Shown piece by piece: positions 13,101 to 25,100 of a stretch of DNA of 64,000 nucleotides. The stretch spans positions 62,001-126,000 of the forward strand of contig JAWPHD010004472.1 in the NCBI GenBank assembly GCA_037043455.1, read 5' to 3'. The notes beneath the pieces were generated by a model, which saw nothing but the letters and a program-made list of their open reading frames with translations, ran no database searches and was not told the DNA's origin. This DNA comes from Cyrtodaria siliqua (Eukaryota > Mollusca > Bivalvia > Adapedonta > Hiatellidae). Both the position numbers and the translations under genes were made by a program. Each line of letters begins with the position of its first letter. The stretch's first letter is position 1.

Positions 13101-16100
13101 ACTATAACAGCTTGGAAAGAAAAACTTTTTTTTTGAAAGATTCTTGCTTTTTAAATTAAGTTTGAATAAAAATAAAGCAAAATTGCCATAAGTCCCGTTA
13201 AAACAAAAAAATAAAACTGAACATCAACCCAAAGTATATGATTGCTATACCACTATATAACTTACTACCATCTCTCCCGGCAGGATCACATCCACCCTGG
13301 AGGAGGAGGAGAAGACAGACTCAGACAGATTCCTGGAAGAATGCATCCAGGACCCCACCCTCCGTGATAAACTCTCCATCCTCGGGCGCACATTCCAGAA
13401 CAGGAAGCAGGTGAGTACGAACGGTCACAACTAAACAACATCACAAACAAAAAAGGTGAAATAAGAGATAATATAAGCCCCAAATCTTTTATTGTATATA
13501 TAGAAGAGATAATCTTTATATACAGACTTGTATAGATTTCATATGACATATTTTTTTTCATTTGTAGCTCATTCAAAATGACGATATGCTGTTTAATGAT
13601 GATGTGGTTAAGCTGGAACCAAGCGAGGGTGACATCTGGCCAAACTCCAGCGTGGACGTCAACGTGATCTTCAAACCGAGGGAAGCAAAATCATACACCA
13701 GAACTGCATTCTGTGACATCACAGGACGGGAGAGTCGCCTCCCTTTGAGAATTAAAGGAGAAGGCGCTGGGCCGAAAGTTCAGTTCTCCCTGCAAATGCT
13801 TGACATGGGAAATATATTCATTGGATCTACACATTATTATGAAGTAATCATGGCCAACAAGGGTGATATAGATGCTATCTACAGTGTGATTCCAAACCAA
13901 TCCGTGTTTGGACCATGTTTCCAGTTCAATCCCGCAGAGGGAATAGTTATGCCAGGCGGACATCAGGCCATACAGGTTTCATTCAAGAGTCCTTACCTGG
14001 GAGACTTCGAAGAAGAATTCTCATTCCAAGTAGATGGTGAACCCGAAACATTGAACATAACATTCACGTTAGTTAATTTAAATAATTTCAAGTCTTCATT
14101 GTTCAAGGAGATGCTTTTTACTTGTATAATATTACTTTTTGTGTTTTCATAGCAACTAGTTTGAAATTAGTCAGTCCAACCAGATTCATGCAAATATTAT
14201 TTTTTTGTGTTTCTGTTGCAGTTTGAAATAATCTGTCCAACCAGGTTCATGCAAATATTATTTTTTGTGATTCCATTGCAACAGGTTTGAAATTAGTCAG
14301 TCCAACCAGATTCATGCAAGTTTTATTGTTTTTCTGAAGCAAACAGTTAGACATTAATCAGTTCAATGCAGTTTGAAATAATCAGTCCAACCAGATTCAT
14401 GCAAATATTTTTTTTGTGTGTTTCTGTTGCAGTTTGAAATAATCAGTCCATCCAGATTCATGCAAATATTTTTTTTGTGTGTGTTTCCATAGCAACTGGT
14501 TTGAAATTAATCAGTCCAACCAGATTCATGCAAATATATTATTTTTTTGTGATTCCATAGAAACAGGTTTGAAATTAGTCAGTCCAACCAGATTTATGCA
14601 CATTTTATTGTTAGTTTTTCTGTAGCAAACAGTTAGAACTTAATCAATCCAACCAGATTCATGCAAATATTATTTTTTTGTGTTTTCATAGCAACCGGTT
14701 TGAAATTAATCAGTGCAACCAGATTCATGCAATTTTTTTTGTTTATTTTCATAGCAACTGGTTTGAAATATCAGTCCAACCATATTCATACAAATATATT
14801 ATTTTTTTCCATAGCAACCAGTTTGAAATTAGTCAATCCAATCAGATTCATGTAAATGTTATTTGTTTGTGTTTCCATAGCAACCATTTTGAAATTAGTT
14901 AGTCCAACCAGATTCATGCAAATATTATTGTTTCCATAGCAACTGGTTTGAAATTGATCAGTCCAACCAGATTCATACAAAGATTTATTTTTTGTGTTTC
15001 CATAGGAACCGGTTTGAAATTGGTCAATCCAACCAGATTCATGCAAATATTATTGTTTCCATAGCAACCAGTTTGAAATTGATCAGTCCTACCAGATTCA
15101 TGCAAATATTATTTTATTGTGTTTCCATAGCAACTGGTTTGAAATTAGTCAGTCCAACAAGATTCATGCAATAAAAGCAGAATTGCACAACGAGCGCTTT
15201 GTCACATTGGTCTTTGCACTTACATAGTTATTGCAGCAAGGAAACAAGCAGTCATTAGCTTCAATCTGATTAAATTTTAATTTTGTCCATGTAAAGTAAA
15301 CATACAACACATCAGGATTTTTTTTTAAAGAATCTTGTTTGTTTTCTTTATTCATGATAAAAGTGTCATCAATCTAATGTGTAAGTACTATACTGCTCAG
15401 GTCTACAATGTGAATTCACCATACACTTTGAACGGAATCTGGCATTATATTTTTTAATTAACTGTGGTGCGTAACCAAGGATAGTACATATTATAATGCA
15501 AAATAATTATCCTTGTAAATAAGGTGTAATTTTTAGGCTACTTCATTATGATAAGACATTTTAAAATAGAAAATTTCATTATTTTTCAGTTATTTTTCAA
15601 ACCTTAGAAACAACCCCTTTAATATTCTGAGTGTTTCATTGGAAATGAAACTTGTTGAAACTATTATAATTTTCATGTTTATGTTACTCTAGTATTGTTA
15701 AAGCTCTTTTAAGAAACTGGGTATTCTTTTAAAGCTGATCATGTAGAATTAATTATAATTGTTATTAAACTGATCAGCAACAGATGATTTATGTTATTTA
15801 GAGGCTCTAATTTGTGAATAAATATTTTCTGCAGGGGATCTGTGATAGGACCAACATTCCAGTTTGATATTCCCAGACTCAAGTTTGGCAACGTCTCATT
15901 TGGTAAGTTTAGATAGAATTCTGACCAATCACATTACATTAAGGTGTCATAAAGTTAGTGCAAAAAATATTCTATTTACTTCTATTAAAGGAGCCCTTTT
16001 ATACCTCTTGTTTCTTGTTTATATTTATTATTGAACACTATATAAACACATTGCAACTCATTTTTTGGTGATATATCGCTTTCCGTGCTTTTTATCGCCA

Positions 16101-19100
16101 GTTAAAAAATCACCTGTTGACCGATACAATATCCGTATTCGCCTCCGGTTTATTTCCGCTGATTTCCGGTGTGTGACGTCACACAAAGTACCGCGCCATA
16201 TCTGGCAGATTGACAACACAGACAGGTTCTCAATATTTTATTGAGATAACTTAGATCATACATTCTTGAAGTATTAAAGGCAACTGTCACTGAAAGTATG
16301 AAATACATAGGGATGAAATTGTTTATTGACTGCAGACTCATTTCTGAGAAAAACTTGTTGCATCACAGAAGTTCAGGGATTTGCTCTCCTATAACATGAA
16401 GCCGTGGCTTTACGTTTTCTCTGACCTAAAAACATGTCTACGAACGGCAAGAGGATTTTTTTAATGAACCGTCCTCCGACGTGCATACGCGTTTGACTTT
16501 TTAATGTGTGGATTTTCCGTAGAGGTTCTCTGCCCTAGACATAAAATGATACACTGATTTTTATAAATGTACAACTTACCTAAAATGATCATTTAATTAA
16601 TTGTTATCCATTTCACACTAAAATGTTAATAATAAAAAAAAAATGATATGAAATACATTAGTTTAAATCTATTATCTAGGTACTATGCACTGTTTGATCG
16701 GCAAAATACAGGTGTCAGTGTAGTGACGTCTTACAAGAAACGTTTACACACGGTCTGAAATTGTCCACACGTTTTTTGGTCAAACGCAAGTCACATGGTG
16801 CATAATGTAAACGTCCTTTTGTAACAAACCCAGATGTCAAATAAATGAGACTAACTGATTGCATACTTTCATAGTTTGTCTTTGTTGTTTGTGTTTATTA
16901 ACATATCACTTATTATGCGCCTATCAACGTTTTACCCCACTGAGGTGGCGGCAGGCATACACAGTGGAAATAAGACAAATGTACACATTGATCGCATAAT
17001 TGTCATTCGAAGGTCTAAGGGTAAGAGTTATATAAATATCACCATTCCATGTTCTGTCCAAGTTCTTCTCCAGAATACTCTATTTTTATCAATCGCGCTT
17101 CAGGTATTGCTAATTCAAAGCATGTGTGTTACCTTTTTTCAGGCATTTTAATAAGACCTCACATAATTACCCCAATATTATTTTTTTTTAATTATTTATA
17201 TAAAAAACTGGCCCAGTAAAATTATGTTCCGGTTTCTGACAAACCCCGTTTGGAAGGGCTGACCTCAAACATTGTATGCCAAATCTAATTTCTGTATCCT
17301 GTAATATATGATGATATCAACAAATACATGTTAGAAGTTTGTTTATCAGGTTACAAAATAATGAGTCGGGGCTTTTTTTCATGATTTTGGTAACATGACC
17401 CGTACCACTGGAATTGGGAATTTTAACACGATTTTAACGCGATTTTTCAGAAAATTGGGAATTTTAGCGCGATTTTTAATAAAATTCGGAAAAATATAAA
17501 GTAAATCATTCCTTTCATAATTATATCTTTAATACTGTTTTTTGTACACCAAGATAAACAGAAGCATTTATTTAAGCTTTTGAACCCCAATCATTGGATT
17601 GGCACTCTTAAAAATAAAAGATATATATATTATTTTTTTTAAATTGGGAATTATTTCCTCTTCATTGGGAAAAAAGTATATGTTTTGGCATTGGGAATAT
17701 GACCGAATTTCGGCTATAAAAACAGCCAAAAAAACCTGTGAGTGAAGAAAAAGATAATTCTCCATACTTATCTACCCTATTTGTTTAAGCAGGTAATGAG
17801 CCACATATATAATTGTATTAGGTATTATAATATTATGTCTAATTATAAGGTTTATATTCCCACCGCCATTCATTTTTCTAATGTTATAACCTCTTTTTTG
17901 GTGTAGATATTTATAAATAAGAGCTTTATAAAGTTATATTGGCCTAAATATGCTTTGTTCCATACAGCACTGAATTCACTACCACTGATGGTGAAATACA
18001 CATGGTAATACAACTGATGCCATATAAGCTGGGTAAAAGTGGCTAAGTACTGCAAAATACCATAAATGCCATAAAACCCTTACTTGCCACTCAATCTTGA
18101 ATATGCAGGGTCATAAAACTAACTGACTGTGTTACAGAAAGGTGATAACAGGATATCGCTAGGATCATAAAACCCTTCTTTCACTTGTTACGGAATACAC
18201 AGTGTCATAAAATGACTTTGTTCTGGCTGTTTCAAACAATTTGGCCTAGAGGTTCATGTACTATAATTATTAAAAAAAATAATAGATTTATAGGACATTA
18301 GTGAAATTAGCAAGCAATAATCTGATCATGTAAATCATGATCAGATCAGATAAGTATTTATTGAAAAATAATAAAATAGATATAATAGTTTTAATCAGCT
18401 TGGAAAAAAAAGAGTACACTCTCAGAAACTGAAACATCGTAATTGTTGATTGTATCTGGGCATCTGTGTGACGTCATCGCCGAAGTTGGACTTCGTGTAA
18501 ACTCGTAATATTCCGGATTTTTTCCCGTTGATTTCCGTAAAGGTGTGCCGAGTGATATATGGAAACGTAATAATAACGTGTTTCGGCTGTGATTTTAACC
18601 GTGAGAAATATATCAATAGTTTTTATACAAATAGATCTATCAAATAAATATCAGTTATAAGGGTATTAAAGGGCTCCTTTAACAAAATTGCTCCATTTAA
18701 TTAAGAGAATTTTTTCAGCTTTTTTGTTCAAGATTATTTCTGACATTTTTATGTTTAATACTTAGCAAAAAAGCAAAGCAAATATTTTGTCACATTTAAG
18801 TGTTGTGTATAAATTTTTAAAGAAAAGTGAAAACATGATATGTTATGTTGGAGGATATTGTGATATTACACGCGTTACAGATAATCTATATATCACAAAT
18901 GATGTTTCATTATTATGAATAATAAATAATGCTATTTTCTATGTGTTTATTTCAGGTTTCCTGAACACTAAAACGTGTACCCTGACCAACACCTCACTCG
19001 TGCCCATGAGTTTTCACCTCCGTGTTCCCGGTGACGGGGTCACAGACAGCATCTGTGGAACCAGCGATCTCGACAGTAATAGAAGTGAGATGGGCTCACA

Positions 19101-22100
19101 GTCACATGCCCTCGGCGTGGGACCACCGCGGGAGTTTGAGATCATCCCCTCGTCAGGGACAATCCAACCGCAGAGCGAGATTAAAGTGACGGTGAACTTT
19201 ATCTCCAACACGATCAAGAAGTATGAGATGAGCATGGTGGTGGACGTGGAGAACGTCGGAGAGGAAATAGTTTCACTGCCAGTCAGTGCTAAGTAAGTCA
19301 TTGTGGCAGACTCTTTTTGGGAATTTAAATTATTTGGTTTATTTGTTTTGCGCAGTGTCATAAAGGACTGCTGTTTGTCATTGTGGCATTTTGTTTGTCA
19401 CGGAATAATGGTGATATTTGGTTGCCATAGTGATAATTGGTTGCCATAGTGATACTTGGTTGCTATGCTGGTAATTGATCATCATGCGATTATTTGTTGC
19501 CATATGCATAACAATTTAGTTCCGAGGACATTTTGCCATTTTAATATTTGGTTGCTAGGGTGGTACTTGGTTGCCATGGTTATAATTGGTTACTACGCTG
19601 TTAATTGATTGTCATGCGATAATTTGTTGCCAATGCAATGCAGTTTTGTTACAAGGACCCATTGGCATGTTGATACTTGGTTGCCATGTTGATACTTTGC
19701 TGCTGGTAATAGATTGTCCAGCAATAGTTAGTTGCCAATGCAATACATTTTGTTACAAGGACATATTGCCATTGTGATATTTGGTTGCCATGGTTATACT
19801 TGGTTGCCATGGGGATACTTGGATGCTATGCTTGTGATTGATTATCAAGCAATAATTTGTTGCCAATGCAATACGTTTTGTTACAAGGACATATTGCCAT
19901 TGTGATCTTTGATTGCCATGGTTATACTTGGTTGCCATGGTGATACTTGGTTGCTATATATGCTGGTGATTGTCAAACAATAATTTGTTGCCAATGCAGT
20001 ACATTTTACATATTGCCATTGGGATATTTGGTTGCCATGGTTATACTTGGTTGTGATCATGATACTTGGTTGCTATGCTGGTGATTGTTTGTCAAGCATT
20101 AATTTCTTGTCAATGCAATACGTTTTAATACAAGGCTATATTGCCATTGTGATATTTGGTTGCCATGGTTATATTTGGTTGCCATGGTGATACTTGGTTG
20201 CTATGATGGTTATAAAGACCTGTTGCTGAGGTAAAACCTGGTTACACTGATGATTTTTGGTTGCCATGGTGATACTTCATTGCTATGCTGGTTATTGATT
20301 GTCATGCGATAATTTGTTGTCTTTGAAATACAGTTTTGTTACAAAAACATATTGCCATTGTGATATTTGGTTGCCATGATTATATTTGGTTGCCATGGTG
20401 ATACTTGGTTGATATGCTGGTAATCAGTTTTGTTATAAGGACATATTGCCATGGTGATACTTGGTTGCAATTGTTATACTTGATTGCCTTAGTGATACTT
20501 GGTTGCTGCGTTAGTAATTGATTGTCAAGTGGTAATTTGTTGCTAATGCAATTTTGTTACAGAGATTTACCATTGTAATACTTAGTTGCTATGCTGGTAA
20601 TTGATTGTCATGCAATAATGTGTTGCAAGTGCAATACAATTTTGTTAAAAGGACATATCACCATGATGATACTCAATGCAATACAAGTTTATTACAAGGA
20701 CATAATGTCGTGTTGATACTTGGTTGCCATGGAGATACTTGGTTGCTATGCTGGTAATTGATTGTCATACAAACATTTGTTTCTAACGCAATACAATTTT
20801 GTTACAAGGACACTTTGTCCTGTTGATACTTGGTAGCCATGGTGATATATATACTTGGTTGCTATGCTTTTAATTGATTGTCATATGGACATGTGTTTCT
20901 AATGCAATACATATTGCCATTGTGATGTTTGTTTGCAATGGTTTACTTGGTTGCCAAGGTGTTACTTAGTTGCTATGCTAATATTTGATTGTCAAGCGAT
21001 AATTTGTTGCCAGAGCAATACATTTTGTTACAAGGACATATTGTCATTGTGATATTTGGTTGCCATGGTTAGACTTGGTTGCTATGCTGGTGATTGATTG
21101 TCAAGCAGTAATTTGTTGCCAGTGTAATACAATCTTTTTTGAAGGACATATTGCCATGATGATACTTGATTGCCATGGTGATACTTGGTTGCTATGTTGG
21201 TTATTGAGTGTGGATCGATAAGTTGTTGCCAGTGCAATACAATTTTGTTACAAGGACCTATTGCCACGATGATTCTTGGTTGCCATGATGATACTTGGTT
21301 GCTATGATGGTAATTGATTGTCGATCAATAATTTGTTGCCAGTGCAATACAATTTTGTTATAAGGACCTGCTGCCGTGGTGATACTTGGTTACCCTGATG
21401 ATTTTTGGTTGCCATGGTGATACTTGGTTGCTGTGCTGGTTATTGATTGTCATGCAATAATTTATTGTCTTTTAAATGCAGTTTTGTTACAAGGACATAT
21501 TGCCATTGTGATATTTGGTTGCCATGGTTATACGTGGTTGCCATGATGATACTTGTTTGCTATGTTGGTAATTGATCATTAATTGATAATTTGTTGCCAA
21601 TGCAATAATATTTGGTTACAAGGACCTATTGCCATGGTGATACTAATTACTTGGTTGTAATGGTGATTTCTGGTTGCCATGGTGATACTTGGTTGTCATG
21701 CTGGTAATTGATTGTCATGCGATTGGGCTTAAACCAGGCAGACCCATGTATCAGAGTTTGTCCTACAAGCATGTTTAAGTATTGTAATAATCTATTCAAT
21801 AGTAGTAGTAGGGCAGAGTTCTCAGAATCCTGTGTATCATGCATCTCTATATTACCTCCGACAATATGTTGATGGTGCAGCAATTTTTTTAAAACCTAAA
21901 ATACAATAACTTTGTCTCCAGGTGTATTGTGCCTCTGATCACTGTACTGAGCCCCATCCTGGACTACGGTCGCTGCTTCCTTCGTCATTCATACGAGCAT
22001 GGAATCAAGCTTCACAACGACTCGGATCTACCGGCCAAGTATGAGCTGGTACCACAAAATGTAAACGATGATACACCAATTACATACAAGAGTCCACAGG

Positions 22101-25100
22101 CTAAGGTGAGTGTTGTAAATGAGCAAATAGATACAAAACAAAGAAGCACAAAATGACGAAACTCCATATTACTCGATCTGATGGTTTTGTCACTGAGCTA
22201 ATTATGATTTTTGATCTTAAAGGGACAAGCGGCATTCTCCTTTTTATCAAGCAGTAAGATTACCGTCTCATTTCATTAATTCGGTATCATTTTTACTTTA
22301 AAACTTTCTTGCATCTCATTAAATAAAAATTTGAGTTTTCAGTTTTTCTTTGTTAATCTACCCTAGGTTTCAATATTTTATTGGTAAAATATAGTCAGTA
22401 ATATTCTAAGGAATGGGCACCAAACTTTGCTTACAAATATTCATAGTATTAATGATGCAAAATGCAAGTTAAGTAGAACAACTAATGGGATGCCACGAGT
22501 CAACAAACAAGATAATTAGAATGTTTATAAATTTGTATTTGTGTGTTGGAACTTGTAGAAATTATTGTTGAATTTTAAATGTTATTATGTTAATATGTGT
22601 AAAATGTTATTAAGAATATTGACATGTATATCTGTGTTGTGTATCTCCAGGGTATCGTAGAGCCACACTCAGTTTGTGATGTCCCCCTCATTATTGAGGC
22701 CCAGATGCTCGAGGAACAAGATGTTGTCGCCCAGATTGCCATATTTGGTAGTCCAGATCCCCCAATGGTAAGATGCCCATTGTTCTCATATTCTTTGCCA
22801 TTTTTTTAGGCCCCAGAGATTATAAAATGGTCTCCTGGGATTATACATAGTTTAATCTTCAGGAACAACCTTCACACAAAACTAATTTTCAAAATATGAA
22901 TTCATATCCCTTTAAAAAAATCTATTCCATTGCTTAGCAGGTATTTTAGGCTCGATGTTAATATTGACCATCAAACAAAATAAAATAGTACTATTCAATC
23001 ACATAAAATAAAGGTTTTCGGACATTGCAGCTTAGGATGGAACTTCACGTACAATCTTGCCTGATCTAACTTGCATAACTCCTTCATGAAATTAACAATT
23101 ACTTTCTTTTACAGCCAGTGCATGTAGCGTGTATTGGAGAAGGACCTGTGGTCCACATTATGCCTCTGGAGCTGGACTGGGGAGTTGTACCCGTGCTGAT
23201 GGACAAACCCAAGACAATACTACTGTCCAATGAGTCTCTAATCCCAGCCAGATTCACCGCACATATGGTAGGTTGTTCTTAATACTTTTGACAGTAGAGT
23301 GTAAAACAAGATCGATACTTGTTGTGTTTGTTCAGGGGGATCTTTTACCTGGGTAAATAAAATTTGTGTTTCTCATTAAACTTTTTGAAAATGAATTCAA
23401 TTCTGTGACAAAAGTGTTGTATGAATTCTTTCACAATTTTATTGTTGTATTTTTTGTAGTAAATTTAATTGCAAATTGATGTTAACATTTCTGAAAATGC
23501 ACCATTATAGTTCAGTGGATTAATAGGCCATATATTGCTGCAAACAGTAGGTATTTATTTTGTTTGTAAAATGTATTTGTTATAGTCCATTTGTAAAATA
23601 CTCATATTTACTTTACGTCTAGTTGCATCTAGTTACTTCTTGAAATTACGCTTGATTATTATTTAATATTTACCATTCAGGTGTGACCGAAGTCTGCATA
23701 TCATGTATTATTTACCATTCAGGTGCGACCCAAGTCTGCATACCGTGTAGAGCCATCAGATGGTGAGATTCCTCCAGAGAAGAGTATGGAGATCACAGTG
23801 ACCGCGTGTCTGACTGACAGTGTCAGGTTCCAGGACAAACTACAGATTAACTTCCTCGAGAGTCAGGTCCGCCTCATCCCCCTCCAGGGTTACGGTCAGG
23901 GTACCACCATAGTGTCTGACCCACCTCTAACACCGCATCTGGACCTTGGGCCTAACTTCAGGTAGGGAAAAGTCTATTTGATATAAAAGCATGATTGCTT
24001 CATTAGATATTTTAGTGTTGTAATGATAATTGTCCCTTGCACCCTAGAGGAGACCTAGGAAGTTGGATCTAACCATGTGTATATCTAACAATGTGTATAT
24101 GTGTGTGCTTCCTGAAACTTTTTGAACAATTTGTCATTGGCACATGGATAGATCTGATTTATAATTAATATTTATTGGCCATATATTTTGTTGGAAGAAG
24201 CTTAATATCAAGGATTGGTGAGGGGTTGGGGAAATAAGCCATGTGTCTGATTGGGCTTCTAACCTACAGCATACCAGTATTGGGGTTACATCGTTGAGAA
24301 GCCAGCAGTAATTTGACTATTAGGGTTATATCATATTTTCGATATATTCTATTTATCAGCTCGCTGGGCAGCCTCAGTATACGTATATCTATAGCTCAGT
24401 GCATAATGCCTCCCGCCTTAGGGCCACCAACCTCTGCCCCATATGGGTTTTCTCTCTGGCGGAGGCATGTCTGATGGGAAACTTCATCCTTCATCTCATT
24501 TCCGTCTAAGGTTGTTCCCACTGTAACCTAAAATTATATGTTAATGTGACATACAACCCCAGTTCATTTCATTTTGTCAGCTTGTTAAACTTTATACCAA
24601 AGATTTCATTGCAAGGATTTCGATTCTATAATTGACCTTATTTATCTGAATATTCCTTCCACAGCAATCGCCCATACTGTAAAGTGTTCCACCTGACCAA
24701 CAAAGGGAGGCGACACCAGCAGCTAGTATGGAGTATGGATGGATTCTCTCCCATTGCCAAAGCTAAGAAGGAGATGCAGGTTTACAATCCACTGGATATG
24801 AAAAACCGGGTATGCCATTGATACAATACACCGGCTGTAATAAAAACAGGATATTTAAATTGACCTTCTGAGCACAGAATACAAAACTAATCAGGAACCA
24901 CTGAGTAATTTGAGACTAAAATGATTTTAAATAGTTGTTATAAGTTTCAGAAGGTTCCCATTTTTTTCCATTCATCTTTTCTCTGCAAGTCTTGCGTATT
25001 TAAATCAAAGGCTTACAGGATAACTGCACATGCTCACGAATAAGTACAGTGCTTTGGGGTGTATAGAATCATTGGTAGTAAAGAATCATTTCCTGTTTAA

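Noticed and set aside
14661..15174. Open frames on both strands in intron 8
   Set aside because: Minisatellite artefacts; HYDIN phase and homology place the exon 8 end at 14067.
19014..19361. Minus-strand open frame of 115 codons
   Set aside because: Shadow of HYDIN exon 10 on the opposite strand.
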